Source: an uncultured Varibaculum sp.
GTDB taxonomy: Bacteria > Actinomycetota > Actinomycetes > Actinomycetales > Actinomycetaceae
Assembly (NCBI RefSeq): GCF_902489465.1
Contig: NZ_CABTZZ010000005.1
Location: 1 to 64,000 of the forward strand
Reading direction: 5' to 3'
DNA length: 64,000 nt
The notes under the pieces were generated by a model. That model had not been told where the DNA came from. It made no database searches and saw only the letters and a list, made by a program, of their open reading frames with translations. The position numbers were made by a program, and so were the translations under genes. Below, one piece after another: positions 40,150-50,221 of the stretch (positions within the stretch are counted from its first letter, which is position 1; every line of letters begins with the position of its first letter).

Positions 40150-40279
40150 AACCGTTTGAGATTTCCCGCAAACGCCAGCCTTAACGCTGGTTTAACGGGT
40201 GGCAATTGCGACTGGTAATTAGTGGGGTTTACTTGGACAGTGTTGGCCGTACTAGCTAGCCCTCATTTATCCTTAGGAC
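40150..40279. other. Short gap with two small stems after clpX
   Basis: CGTTTG (40153-40158)/CAAACG (40169-40174) and CCAGC (40175-40179)/GCTGG (40186-40190) could fold into adjacent hairpins. They may end clpX transcription but lack a T-run. The rest should hold the promoter of the chorismate mutase gene. Confidence 0.4.
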
Positions 40280-40600
40280 ATGGACAGCAAGCAGGAAGAC
40301 ACCACCTCGCAGATTCCGCCCGAACTGGCGCAGGCGCGCGCCACTATCGACAATATCGATGCGGCGCTGATACATATCTTGGCGGAGCGCTTTAAATGTA
40401 CCCAAAAGGTGGGATATCTTAAAGCTCGCCTAGGTCTTAATCCCGAGGATAAAGGACGGGAGCAACGACAGGTAGCAAGACTGAGATCCTTAGCTGAAGA
40501 GGCGGGACTAGATCCGGTGTTCGCCGAAAAATTCTTAAACTTTATCGTGCAAGAAGTTATTCGCCACCATATCGATATCGCGGAACAGCAGCGCGGCTAG
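40280..40600 (+). CDS. Chorismate mutase, AroQ type
   Basis: 106-residue all-helical chorismate mutase making prephenate for phenylalanine and tyrosine. The AroQ layout is clear: IDNIDAALIHILAERFKCTQKVGYLKA split here as IDNIDAALIHILAERF and CTQKVGYLKA (about residues 17-47), RLRSLAEEAGLD, and FLNFIVQEVIRHHI near the C-terminus with the active-site Arg, Lys and Glu/Gln positions. It is a single-domain form, not fused to prephenate dehydratase. ATG 40280 follows CCTTAGGACA, which has a weak AGGA. It is isolated from the shikimate genes near 60-64 kb. Confidence 0.9.
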   Translation: MDSKQEDTTSQIPPELAQARATIDNIDAALIHILAERFKCTQKVGYLKARLGLNPEDKGREQRQVARLRSLAEEAGLDPVFAEKFLNFIVQEVIRHHIDIAEQQRG

Positions 40601-40656
40601 TCCAACTGACAACCGACCTAACTATGGCAGGGGATCAGCTAATTGCTAACCCCTAA

Positions 40657-42567
40657 TCAATCCTCTAGCGGGCCGCCGTAGATAGCGTTAATTTCGTTTT
40701 CAAACCGTTTTAGCACCACGGAACGTTTTACCTTCAATGAGGGCGTCATCGTGCCATTTTCTAAAGAAAAATCAGTGGTCAGTACGCGGATCTTGCGGAT
40801 GGATTCGGCGCGAGAAACCTTTTGGTTAGTGCGTGCCACTGCCCGTTCTAATGCTTTTAGCACTGCCGGGTGGCGAGCGGCGTCAGAAATATCCATCGGT
40901 GGCAAGTTGTGGTTGCGCAGCCAGCCCGGAAGCATTTCCGCATCCAAGGTAACTAGGGCAGCAATGAAGGGGCGACGATCTCCCACCGCGACCACGTTCG
41001 AGATTAGCGGGTGCCCGCGCAGGCCATCTTCCAATATTTCTGGAGAGACATTTTTGCCCCCGGCGGTCACAATAATTTCTTTCATTCGACCGGTGATATA
41101 TACGAAACCATCAGCATCAATCCAGCCTTTATCTTCGCTATGTAACCATCCGTCTTCGGTATAAAGCTCGGCGGTTTCTTTCTCTAAATTGAGGTAGCCA
41201 GGAGACATAGCGTCACCTTTGAACAATACTTCGCCCTCGTCAGAGATCCGTACTGCGATCCCGGGAACTGGTTGTCCTACTGAGCCGATCTTGGCGCGGG
41301 TCGGTACATTCACCGTGGCCGGTCCTAGCGTCTCGGTTAGACCGTAGCCTTCACAAACCGTGACCCCAATACCGCGGAAGAAATGACCTAAGCGTACCGA
41401 TAGGGGACCGCCCCCAGAAATAATATATTTGGCATTGCCCCCTAAAAGATTAGTCAAGCGCGATAAAACCAGTTGGTAAAATACTTGCCGTCGAATTTTT
41501 AGCGCTCGGGAAGGTCCCTGCGGGGTGTCTAGGGCTTTGGAATAGTCAATAGCGGATTTGGCGGCCAGCCGGAATAAACGTAACTTTATCCCATGTCCCG
41601 CGGACGCATCGGCGGCATTATAGATCTTTTCGAGGACGCGGGGGACTGCCAATATATAGGAGGGTTTAAAGGAGGCGAGATCCGCCAAGAGATTCTTAGT
41701 GTCCGGAACTAATCCGAGAACTCCAGGTCCTAGTAGGGCGCCCCAGGAAACCAGACGCGCGAGCGCATGGGCTACCGGCAAGAAAAGTAGACAGCGCGTG
41801 GTTTTCTGCATTCCGATCTCCGCCAAATAATCTAAAAGATTCGGTAGCAAGGCCGTGGCGTTACGTTGAGTAATAAGTGTCCCTTTAGGACGCCCGGTAG
41901 TTCCGGAAGTATAAATAATGGTGGCAACAGTATCGCCGGTAATCTGGGCGTTATAGGAGTCGATGACTGCCGGAGCAATTTGTCGTCCCGCCTCGATAAT
42001 AGTTAGCAAATCTCCTGCTGCCAGAGAGAAAATCCGGCATTTGTGATCCGCACGGGTGGCAACTGCTTGTATTAATTCTTGAGAGGACTGGTTGGAGGCT
42101 ATCGCATAGCGAATCTTTGAGTCCTGTAAAATCCATTCGATTTGTGCGGCGGAGTCAGTTTCGTAAATGGGAACCGTAACAATCCCGATTGCCAGCGCGG
42201 CCATATCGATCAGGGTCCACTCATAGGAAGTAGGGCCGTGTAACGCTAAGCGGTCTCCTGGTTTTAGGCCAATCCCTAGCAGACCACGAGCAACCGAACT
42301 AATTTCGTCCCAGAATTCACCGGCAGATACTTTACGCCATTGTTCCCCCAGCATAGTTTTTTGTTCAATAACTGTTTGGTTAGGATCTTGGGTAACGCGA
42401 CGGCGAAACAGGGAGACAACATTATCGTGTTCCGAGCGGATCTTAGTAGCCGGCATGGAAAACTCTTTTAATTTACCGGGAGTGTCCCCGGCCACCGCAA
42501 TTGTTCCGGGCGGGAAAGTAAATCCCTTCTCTGCTTCCACTGGTTTCTCCTTGAACCGTTTAATCAT
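40657..42567 (-). CDS. Long-chain acyl-CoA synthetase (AMP-forming)
   Basis: 636-residue adenylate-forming ligase activating fatty acids to acyl-CoA, probably at the membrane. The AMP-binding motif IIYTSGTTGRPKGTLIT, the GYGLTETLGPATVN block, and the C-terminal YITGRMKEIIVTAGGKNVSP are all present. It begins with a polar N-terminal extension (MIKRFKEKPVEAEKGFTF). Downstream of valS on the minus strand by 19 bases, so it is probably in the same transcript. It is a paralogue of the gene at 50222 (shared ends such as VSRAESIRKI and TPSLKVKR). Confidence 0.92.
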   Translation of the reverse strand: MIKRFKEKPVEAEKGFTFPPGTIAVAGDTPGKLKEFSMPATKIRSEHDNVVSLFRRRVTQDPNQTVIEQKTMLGEQWRKVSAGEFWDEISSVARGLLGIGLKPGDRLALHGPTSYEWTLIDMAALAIGIVTVPIYETDSAAQIEWILQDSKIRYAIASNQSSQELIQAVATRADHKCRIFSLAAGDLLTIIEAGRQIAPAVIDSYNAQITGDTVATIIYTSGTTGRPKGTLITQRNATALLPNLLDYLAEIGMQKTTRCLLFLPVAHALARLVSWGALLGPGVLGLVPDTKNLLADLASFKPSYILAVPRVLEKIYNAADASAGHGIKLRLFRLAAKSAIDYSKALDTPQGPSRALKIRRQVFYQLVLSRLTNLLGGNAKYIISGGGPLSVRLGHFFRGIGVTVCEGYGLTETLGPATVNVPTRAKIGSVGQPVPGIAVRISDEGEVLFKGDAMSPGYLNLEKETAELYTEDGWLHSEDKGWIDADGFVYITGRMKEIIVTAGGKNVSPEILEDGLRGHPLISNVVAVGDRRPFIAALVTLDAEMLPGWLRNHNLPPMDISDAARHPAVLKALERAVARTNQKVSRAESIRKIRVLTTDFSLENGTMTPSLKVKRSVVLKRFENEINAIYGGPLED

Positions 42568-42586
42568 GACTGTAGTTTATCCTAAG

Positions 42587-45274
42587 TTAGTTGCGAGGTT
42601 TCTTGGGTGGAGGGGTGCCTAACACCGCATTCTGAGTGGAAACCTGGGTGGCAGCCTCTTTATCTACCTGGATATTTACCGTTCCGGTTAGAGAGGCGGC
42701 GGAATCTAGGTCAGCACGTACCGACGGCAAGTTCTCCGCTGACCAGTCATCGGCGTAGACAATAGTTACCTGCTCGAAGGGGGTGCGCTGTCCCACTTTG
42801 GCTTCGGACTTTACCTTACGTAGAACGCTCAGCGTGTCGCCGGCAAGTTCCAGCAGCTGCGCTTGTCCGGCAGCTTGCTCGAGAGCGGGGGTAACTTTCG
42901 GCCAGGGAGCGGTGTGAACCGATCCGGAGCGATACCAAGACCAAACTTCTTCGGCTGCATAGGGCAGGAATGGTGCCAGCAGGCGGGTTACGTTGTCAAC
43001 CACCAGTGCGAGGGCAGTGCGCGCTGAATCTTGCGCGTCGCTCTCCCAGCTTCCAGAGAAGTTATGGGCTCGGTTTTTAACCAACTCTAGATAGTTGTCA
43101 CAAAAATCCCAGAAGAATGACTCGGTTATCTCGAGGGCACGAGTATGATCATATTTGTCAAAAGCACTGGTGGCCCCACAGATAACCTCATTTAGTCGGG
43201 CAATGACTGCTTTGTCTAAGGCATTAGTTACCTTTATGGGGTCAAGGCAGAGGTCAGCGTCCTCGGTCATAGCTAGCGCAAATTTAGAAGCATTCAGTAG
43301 CTTCATCGCCAAGCGCCGCCCGATCTTCATTTGCGCTTCTTCAAAAGCAGTGTCGGTGCCTAGACGCGCCGCAGCTGCCCAATAGCGTACGGAATCCGAG
43401 CCATGTTTTTCCAGCAACCCCATCGGGGTAACTACATTCCCTTTAGATTTCGACATCTTTTTGCGATCGGGATCCAGAATCCAGCCTGAAATCGCGGCAT
43501 TCTTAAAGGGGAGGGCGCCGAATTCCAAGTGTGCCCGCACCACGGTCGAGAACAGCCAGGTACGGATAATGTCTTGACCTTGCGGACGCACATCCATGGG
43601 GTAAACCCGCTGGAATAAATCCTCATCTCGCAGCCAACCGCCCGCAATCTGGGGGGTGAGGGACGAGGTCGCCCAGGTGTCTAAAATATCGACTTCTCCG
43701 GTAAACCCGCCGGCTTTACCCCGCTGATCTTCGGTAAATCCCTCCGGAACATCACTAGTCGGATCAATCGGCAGGGATTCTTCGGAGGGCATTAACACTT
43801 GGTCGTAATCAACTTCACCGCTCTCATCCACGCGGTACCACAGCGGAATCGGTACTCCGAAGAAACGTTGGCGAGAAACCAGCCAGTCATTATGGAGTCC
43901 ATGTACCCAGTTGGCGTAGCGTACCTTCATGAAATCGGGGTGGAAGCGCAGTTCCTCTCCCCGTTTTAATAGTTCGGCGTTAAGGTTTTCTTGATGCTCC
44001 GGTAGCGTGTAGTCGCTGCCGCCATTGCGGATATACCATTGGCGCGACATTACTATTTCGAGCGGCTTATCTCCCTTTTCGAAGAAATTAGTTTGCCGCA
44101 TAGTTTTTTGCGGTTCGCCCTTTAGCTCTCCGCTTTCTTTCAAAGCCTCTACAACGATTTGCCGCGCCGAGAATGTGGTTTTCCCGCGGATAGCATCCAT
44201 CAGCTTTCTGCCAGCCGGATCGGTGATCCAATCAGTTGGCTCCTGGGTGATGCGGCCATCTTTTGCCAAAATCACCCTGGTGGGTAAGTTTAAATCCCGC
44301 CACCATTCCACGTCGGTAACGTCACCGAAGGTACAGCACATGGCAATGCCGGCGCCTTTATCCATTTCGGCTGCTGGGTGAGCCAATACCGGAACCTCTA
44401 CGTTAAAGCCGGGACTGGTCACGGTTTTACCAAATAGATGCTGGTAGCGCTGGTCATCGGGGTGAGCAACCAAGCAGCAGCAAGCCGCCAGTAGCTCCGG
44501 ACGAGTGGTTTCAATGATTACGTCCTCGCCGCTTGGCAGATGGAAAGCTAGCGCATGGTAAAAACCGGGGTAGTCACGGGCCTCTAATTCGGCCTGCGCT
44601 ACCGCAGTTTGGAAAGTTACATCCCATAGCCCGGGAGCTGCCGCTTGATAGGCTTCCCCGCGCTTAAGGTTCCGCAAGAAGGCAGCTTGGGCTACTTTTT
44701 GGGAATCTTTAGAAATAGTTTGGTACTGATGCTTCCAATCCACGCTGAGACCCAGGCGCCGCCAGAGCGCCTCAAAGGATTTTTCGTCCTCTTTCGTTAG
44801 CTGTTCGCACAGTTCAATAAAGTTCTTGCGGGAAACTGGCACCTGATCGCGGGCTTTAACCGATTTGGAATCGCCGTGATGTGGCGGCTCAAAATTTGGG
44901 TCATAGGGCAATGAAGGATCACAACGGACTCCGTAATAGTTTTGGGCACGCCGCTCTGTAGGCAAACCGTTATCGTCCCAACCCATGGGGTAGAACACTG
45001 CTTTACCCTGCATTCGCTGGTAGCGAGCCAGGCAATCGGTGTGAGTATAAGAGAACACGTGCCCTACGTGCAATGATCCCGAGGCCGTGGGCGGGGGAGT
45101 ATCAATCGAGAACACCTGCTCGCGCTGCGCTTCGCGGTCAAAAGCGTACACCTGCTGGTCTTCCCAGGCCGCGGCCCAGCGTTCTTCGAGGCCGTCTACG
45201 CTTACTCGCTGGGGAACTTTCGGGGCGGGCAAGTGTAGATCTGCTAAATCCCGGTGATCGTGGGGATTACTCAT
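42587..45274 (-). CDS. valS: Valyl-tRNA synthetase
   Basis: 895-residue class I tRNA synthetase charging tRNA-Val. The ATP motif HIGH is SGSLHVGHVF (about residues 63-72). The editing domain has the Thr-rich ETTRPELLAACCCLVAHPDD stretch. KMSKS is intact as KKMSKSKGNVV. The C-terminal anticodon and coiled-coil domains finish at the expected length. It starts at ATG 45274 and is first in a minus-strand pair with the acyl-CoA synthetase. Confidence 0.97.
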   Translation of the reverse strand: MSNPHDHRDLADLHLPAPKVPQRVSVDGLEERWAAAWEDQQVYAFDREAQREQVFSIDTPPPTASGSLHVGHVFSYTHTDCLARYQRMQGKAVFYPMGWDDNGLPTERRAQNYYGVRCDPSLPYDPNFEPPHHGDSKSVKARDQVPVSRKNFIELCEQLTKEDEKSFEALWRRLGLSVDWKHQYQTISKDSQKVAQAAFLRNLKRGEAYQAAAPGLWDVTFQTAVAQAELEARDYPGFYHALAFHLPSGEDVIIETTRPELLAACCCLVAHPDDQRYQHLFGKTVTSPGFNVEVPVLAHPAAEMDKGAGIAMCCTFGDVTDVEWWRDLNLPTRVILAKDGRITQEPTDWITDPAGRKLMDAIRGKTTFSARQIVVEALKESGELKGEPQKTMRQTNFFEKGDKPLEIVMSRQWYIRNGGSDYTLPEHQENLNAELLKRGEELRFHPDFMKVRYANWVHGLHNDWLVSRQRFFGVPIPLWYRVDESGEVDYDQVLMPSEESLPIDPTSDVPEGFTEDQRGKAGGFTGEVDILDTWATSSLTPQIAGGWLRDEDLFQRVYPMDVRPQGQDIIRTWLFSTVVRAHLEFGALPFKNAAISGWILDPDRKKMSKSKGNVVTPMGLLEKHGSDSVRYWAAAARLGTDTAFEEAQMKIGRRLAMKLLNASKFALAMTEDADLCLDPIKVTNALDKAVIARLNEVICGATSAFDKYDHTRALEITESFFWDFCDNYLELVKNRAHNFSGSWESDAQDSARTALALVVDNVTRLLAPFLPYAAEEVWSWYRSGSVHTAPWPKVTPALEQAAGQAQLLELAGDTLSVLRKVKSEAKVGQRTPFEQVTIVYADDWSAENLPSVRADLDSAASLTGTVNIQVDKEAATQVSTQNAVLGTPPPKKPRN

Positions 45275-45522
45275 CGGCCATCTCCTATTTCATCTTTTCC
45301 CTGTCTACCGGCTCTGCCACCTCTGCGGGTGCAGAAACTGGTGTTTACATACCCTACTAAACTACTCGGTTTCGCAGGCCAACCCCAAAATATTCCGAGC
45401 GTCCTCGCCCTCGGAAAATATCGGTAATAGCTGGTACAGCTAAGAGCCTGCTCCCAAGAAACCTTAAACTAGCTAAGGAAATCAGGGGCAGTCTCTACTG
45501 CTAGTTTGCACGTCACCAGGTG

Positions 45523-46170
45523 CTAATTATTTTCTAGTTTTCCTCCGTTCTCGCGAGCAATCTGTTGGTTATAGGGGGTATCCCAATAAACTTCCTGAGT
45601 AAGGGAATTGCGTCTAGTCGAGCACACCTTATAAATGTGATAGCCGAACACCACCACATTGGCTACTAGGGCGGCTGCCGCGAGCAATAGCATTGCACTG
45701 GGGATGTGCGCGCTGCGATGCGCAAACATGGAATCCTGCATAAAGTGAGGGAAGGTTAACACTATCGCCGACCAGAAGGTCAAGGTATAGGCTCGGTATT
45801 GAATCCAAGCTCCTTTACCCAATGCTAAGAATGCGGGAATCGTACAAGAAGCCAGCAAAGCCACACCCGAATACCAGGCGCGATCAGCTAGACAGTGATA
45901 CACATAGGCAACATTCCACAGATCGTAGGCAATAATCCAACCGACAGTCAGATCTCCCCAGATAATTTGCTTATTTTTACCTTTGGATACGTAGATTCCC
46001 ATCCAGCCCGAAATCATTAGGAAATTTAGGATTCCAGCGATTCCGTTCATAATGTTCCAAGGCCCGCCCCAGGTAACCATTCCTTGGGAGGGATCCACCC
46101 GGTGAATCGAGTAGCACTGGAAATCGCGGATTACGGCCTCGATAATATTCATCACCAAAATCAGCGGAAG
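45523..46170 (-). pseudogene. Truncated DUF5692 membrane protein (C-terminal half only)
   Basis: Recognised from memory as the DUF5692 family, which is normally about 300 residues with a membrane-rich N-terminal half. Only the C-terminal half is here: NIIEAVIRDFQCYSIHRV, then WGGPWNIMNGIAGILNF, then several membrane segments (IIAYDLWNVAYVYHC, SGVALLASCTIPAF, MLLLAAAALVANVVVFGYHIYKV) and a polar end. The frame is blocked upstream by a stop near 46191, and what precedes belongs to another gene in another frame. So the N-terminal half (perhaps 130 residues) is missing. GTG 46158 or the adjoining ATG could start a residual protein but has no ribosome site. Its upstream neighbour overlaps it out of frame. 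Confidence 0.65.
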
Positions 46171-47023
46171 AGGGTGGCCAGGCGGGATTATCGGTTACTG
46201 GAGGACGCACCTCGTTCACTGCCGGGTCTTGACGACCATAGCGCAGCCATTGGTTGTGAGTAGCTTCGTAAAGTTCGGTGCCATCCCAGCGTCCGGCCGG
46301 AGTGCCGTAGCCGAAGAGCTTGCCTCCCAGGACTGCGCGCTTGATCCGGGCTTGCCACTGCGGCTTTTTGCGGAACTCGGCAACCCGCTTCACATATAGG
46401 TTCTGTAGGTGCGCCATACAGCCCCCGATTAGTTCAATATTGATCCAGTTAATCGCAGCCGCAAACTTGGTGTCGGGTTCAAATCCGATCCGCCAGTGGT
46501 TGATTAATCGGCAGCGATTATCTTTGAGCGGAATCAGATAGAAACACAGGGCAGACCCATAATGTTTCATCCCCGGGTAGCGGAAAGCAAAAGATCCCGG
46601 TGCCCGCGGTGGATGTTTAGTATCTACCCATTGGGAAAGATATTTACCAGGGACTACGTCCGCCCATTCCATGGACATACCAGCGAAGTAAACCGCCGCT
46701 ATATCGCCCGGTTTTAAGGCATCTTTCCCTTGCCGCTGTTCTTGAATTTCGTAGGAATTAAAGAAAGGTAGCCGGTCAAAGCTACGTTCTAGGAACTCTG
46801 AGGAATAAGAGCCAGCCTTGTCGCAACCTAGCTGTTTTAGGTGCCGGTACACCGCGTAGGCGGGAGCATCAATATCAATCGCGTAAGTGGAGGAACGACC
46901 ATTGGAATAACACCGGTCAATCAAGTCATCGGAGGGATAGTGCCACTCATTTTCTTCTTTGGTAGCCTTGCCCGAAAACTGACTGAAGCCGACACCTACC
47001 GCGCCTGCGCCACCAACTTCCAA
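45977..47023 (-). pseudogene. SRPBCC-like protein joined out of frame to DUF5692 remnant
   Basis: The first 280 or so residues look like an SRPBCC (polyketide cyclase-like) protein: a Trp/Asp start (NEWHYPSDDLID), then TYAIDIDAPAYAVYRHLKQ and AGSYSSEFLERSFDRLP, ALKPGDIAAVYFAGMSM and FYLIPLKDNRCRLINHWRIG. These proteins bind small hydrophobic ligands. From about 46170 to the stop at 45977 the frame runs antiparallel in sense with, and out of frame over, the DUF5692 remnant, so the last 64 residues are probably meaningless. The first 15 residues (MEVGGAGAVGVG) oppose a plus-strand fragment and also look non-native. The gene appears to have lost both natural ends, or at least its stop. Confidence 0.6.
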
Positions 47024-47230
47024 TGCTTAATGGATATTGTTTCCGCCCGCTCAATCTCAATGATTGAGGGCTTACCAGAAACCCGTGACATTACTGCTGC
47101 TAGTGGTTCTGTCGCCTGGTATCAAGCCGCAGCCGATGCCTTTAAAGCCAGCGGAGTGGGAATAGACCCTGCCACCGGATTCCGCACCATTGGTGGCTAC
47201 TGGAACCTGCTCTCAAAGAATCCTAACTAA
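46968..47230 (+). pseudogene. 3' fragment of an unidentified gene before uvrA
   Basis: A protein-like stretch ending at TAA 47228-47230: TEADTYRACATNFQCLMDIV, then SMIEGLPETRDITAASGSV, then AAADAFKASGVGIDPATG and [12 protein letters not shown]. The upstream part of this frame (46841-46967) opposes the SRPBCC gene and reads like noise, so the 5' part of this gene is missing. I do not recognise the family. It ends 43 bases before uvrA. Confidence 0.4.
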
Positions 47231-47273
47231 CTGCAAAAATGCAAAATAGAACGTTTGTTCGTAGGATAGAGGT

Positions 47274-50108
47274 GTGGATGAAAAACTGGTAGTTAAAGGG
47301 GCACGAGAACACAATCTGCGCAATGTGGGGATTGAGATTCCGCGTGACCAGATGGTGGTGTTTACCGGACTGTCTGGCTCGGGGAAGTCCTCACTGGCCT
47401 TCGATACCATTTTTGCCGAAGGACAGCGCCGCTATGTAGAGTCCCTGTCCTCTTATGCCCGCCAGTTTTTAGGTCGTCTGGATAAACCGGATGTGGATTT
47501 TATCGCCGGGCTATCTCCGGCCGTTTCTATCGATCAAAAATCTACTTCCCGCAATCCGCGTTCTACCGTAGGTACTATTACCGAGGTCTACGACTATTTG
47601 CGGTTGCTGTATGCCCGCGCCGGGCAGGCCTACTGCCCGGTGTGTGGGGAAAAAATCCAGGCGCAAACCGCTCAGCAAATCGTGGATCGCCTGCTAACTC
47701 TGCCAGAAAAAACCCGTTTCCAGATATTGGCTCCGGTGGTGCGCGGACGCAAAGGTGAATACAGCGAACTTTTTGCCGAGCTAGTAACCCAGGGATTCTC
47801 GGCCGCAGTGGTAGACGGAGAAACCGTGCGCCTGACCCAGCCCCCGCAACTGGAGCGCAAAATTAAACACGATATTTTTGTGCGGGTCGATCGCCTGGTC
47901 ATGAAAGAGGGCGTGCGCACCCGGCTTTCCGACTCGATAGAAACTGCTTTGAAACTGGCAGACGGACTGGTAGTTGTCGATTTTGTGGATCGAGAGGCAT
48001 CTGATCCCGAGCGTTCCCGGCGTTTTTCTGAAAACCGCGCCTGTCCCAATGATCACCCCTTACAACTCGAGGAAATAGAGCCGCGAACTTTTTCCTTCAA
48101 TGCCCCCTATGGGGCTTGCCCGGATTGTTCGGGGTTAGGGTCTCATCTGGAAGTTGATCCGGAACTGGTGGTTCCCAACCCGGAGCTTGCAATTTCTGAG
48201 GGCGCTATTGCTCCCTGGTCAACTAAAAATAAATACTTAATGCATATGGTTGCGGGCCTGGGGGAGGAACTAGGCTTCGATCTGGATACTCCTTTTAGCA
48301 AGCTATCGGGCTCCCAACAGAAAGCTCTTTTACGTGGACGCGATTACCAGGTAAAAGTAAAGTTCCGGAATCGTTGGGGACGAATGCGCACTTATTCTTC
48401 TGGATTTGAGGGTGCGATCCCTTGGATTATGCGCAAACGAGAGGAAACTGAATCCGAGGTAATGCGCGCGCGGTACGAAGGGTATATGCGCCAAGTTCCC
48501 TGCTCTACCTGTCACGGGGATCGTCTGAAACCGGAAGTTCTGGCAGTAAAAATTGGGGAACTAAATATCGCGGAGTTAACCAAACTATCGATTTCTGCCA
48601 GCGGCAAATACTTGTCGGAAGTAGAACTGACGGGACCGGCCAAGAAAATCGCCGAGCCAATATTGAAAGAAGTACAGGTACGCCTGCAGTTTTTACAAGA
48701 TGTGGGTCTAGGCTATTTGACCTTGGCGCGGGGAGCCGCCACACTCTCAGGGGGAGAAGCCCAGCGGATTCGTCTCGCCACCCAGATTGGTTCCGGTCTG
48801 GTAGGGGTACTTTATGTGCTGGATGAGCCCTCTATTGGGTTACACCAGCGCGATAACCACAAACTAATCGAAACCCTCAAAAAGCTCCGTGACCTTGGAA
48901 ACACTTTGTTGGTAGTAGAACATGACGAGGACACTATCCGCGCTAGCGACTGGATAGTCGATATCGGGCCGGAAGCCGGCGAACACGGGGGAGAAGTCCT
49001 CTACTCGGGGCCGATAGCGGGGATTGCTGACTGTAAGCGTTCTCTTACCGGACAGTATCTAACCGGCAAAAAGCAGATTGCAGTCCCCAAAAAACGGCGC
49101 AAGATTGAAAAAGATCGACAAATAAAAATTATTGGGGCGCGGGAAAATAACCTGAAGAATCTCGACGTTTCGATCCCTCTAGGTAAGTTAGTACTGGTCA
49201 CCGGGGTATCTGGTTCCGGAAAATCTACTTTGATTAACCAGATAATGTATGAGGCCTTAGCGGCAAAGTTGCAGCGCAAAAAAGTGGTTCCCGGTCGCCA
49301 TAAAGGGATTGAAGGCATCGAACACTTGGACAAGGTGGTACATGTAGATCAAAGTCCGATTGGACGTAATCCCCGTTCTAACCCCGCCACCTATACCGGG
49401 GTCTGGGATGCGGTGCGCGCCCTCTTTGCCCAAACCCCCGAGGCGCAGCTGCGCGGATACGGGCCGGGGCGTTTTTCTTTCAACGTCAAAGGAGGACGCT
49501 GTGAGGCTTGTAAAGGAGATGGCACGCTTAAGATTGAAATGAACTTCCTGCCTGATGTGTATGTACCTTGCGAGGTATGCGAGGGCGCACGCTATAACCA
49601 GGAAACATTAGAAATTAAATACCGGGGCAAATCAGTAGCCGAAGTGCTCGATATGCCAATTAGCGAAGCGGCAGAGTTTTTTGCTCCTATAAATAAGATT
49701 TCTCGTCACCTGAACACCCTGGTAGAGGTGGGATTAGGGTATCTGCACCTCGGGCAAAGCGCTACCACCCTTTCTGGTGGGGAAGCCCAGCGGGTAAAAC
49801 TAGCCAGTGAACTCCAGCGCCGCTCCAATGGACGCACTATTTATGTCCTCGATGAACCTACCACCGGGCTACACCTGGAAGATATTCGCAAATTAATGCT
49901 GGTTTTGCAGTCGTTGGTAGACAAGGGCAACTCGGTCATCGTAATCGAACACAATCTGGATGTGATTAAGTGTGCCGATTGGGTAATCGATTTAGGTCCC
50001 GAGGGCGGAGACGGCGGGGGTACGTTAGTAGCGCAAGGCACCCCGGAACAAGTAGCAAAAGTGAAAACTTCCTACACCGGGCAGTACCTGCGCTCAATGT
50101 TGAAGTGA
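47274..50108 (+). CDS. uvrA: Excinuclease ABC subunit A
   Basis: 944-residue damage-scanning ATPase of nucleotide excision repair. Two ABC modules are seen: Walker [18 protein letters not shown] (about residues 29-45) and [15 protein letters not shown] (in the second half), with signatures [15 protein letters not shown] and [15 protein letters not shown] and Walker [15 protein letters not shown] / [14 protein letters not shown]. Zinc-finger Cys pairs include [23 protein letters not shown] and [12 protein letters not shown] 47274 follows GGATAGAGGT. It lies opposite to valS and behind the remnant patch. Confidence 0.97.
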   Translation: MDEKLVVKGAREHNLRNVGIEIPRDQMVVFTGLSGSGKSSLAFDTIFAEGQRRYVESLSSYARQFLGRLDKPDVDFIAGLSPAVSIDQKSTSRNPRSTVGTITEVYDYLRLLYARAGQAYCPVCGEKIQAQTAQQIVDRLLTLPEKTRFQILAPVVRGRKGEYSELFAELVTQGFSAAVVDGETVRLTQPPQLERKIKHDIFVRVDRLVMKEGVRTRLSDSIETALKLADGLVVVDFVDREASDPERSRRFSENRACPNDHPLQLEEIEPRTFSFNAPYGACPDCSGLGSHLEVDPELVVPNPELAISEGAIAPWSTKNKYLMHMVAGLGEELGFDLDTPFSKLSGSQQKALLRGRDYQVKVKFRNRWGRMRTYSSGFEGAIPWIMRKREETESEVMRARYEGYMRQVPCSTCHGDRLKPEVLAVKIGELNIAELTKLSISASGKYLSEVELTGPAKKIAEPILKEVQVRLQFLQDVGLGYLTLARGAATLSGGEAQRIRLATQIGSGLVGVLYVLDEPSIGLHQRDNHKLIETLKKLRDLGNTLLVVEHDEDTIRASDWIVDIGPEAGEHGGEVLYSGPIAGIADCKRSLTGQYLTGKKQIAVPKKRRKIEKDRQIKIIGARENNLKNLDVSIPLGKLVLVTGVSGSGKSTLINQIMYEALAAKLQRKKVVPGRHKGIEGIEHLDKVVHVDQSPIGRNPRSNPATYTGVWDAVRALFAQTPEAQLRGYGPGRFSFNVKGGRCEACKGDGTLKIEMNFLPDVYVPCEVCEGARYNQETLEIKYRGKSVAEVLDMPISEAAEFFAPINKISRHLNTLVEVGLGYLHLGQSATTLSGGEAQRVKLASELQRRSNGRTIYVLDEPTTGLHLEDIRKLMLVLQSLVDKGNSVIVIEHNLDVIKCADWVIDLGPEGGDGGGTLVAQGTPEQVAKVKTSYTGQYLRSMLK

Positions 50109-50221
50109 CCTTAATTTGGGTGGGCCACAAGTAAGACTAGCGCTCCTACTTTACGTTTTCGTCTTTTCTGCTGTGCTAATCTACGGAAAAGAGAAACCTA
50201 TTTTGAATTGGAGATTCGCCA

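Noticed and set aside
45073..45360. 95-residue plus-strand frame opposite the valS 5' end
   Set aside because: Antisense of the valS N-terminus; arginine-rich by composition; no ribosome site.
46320..46541. 73-residue plus-strand frame opposite the SRPBCC gene
   Set aside because: Antisense reading with no domain; only a shadow.
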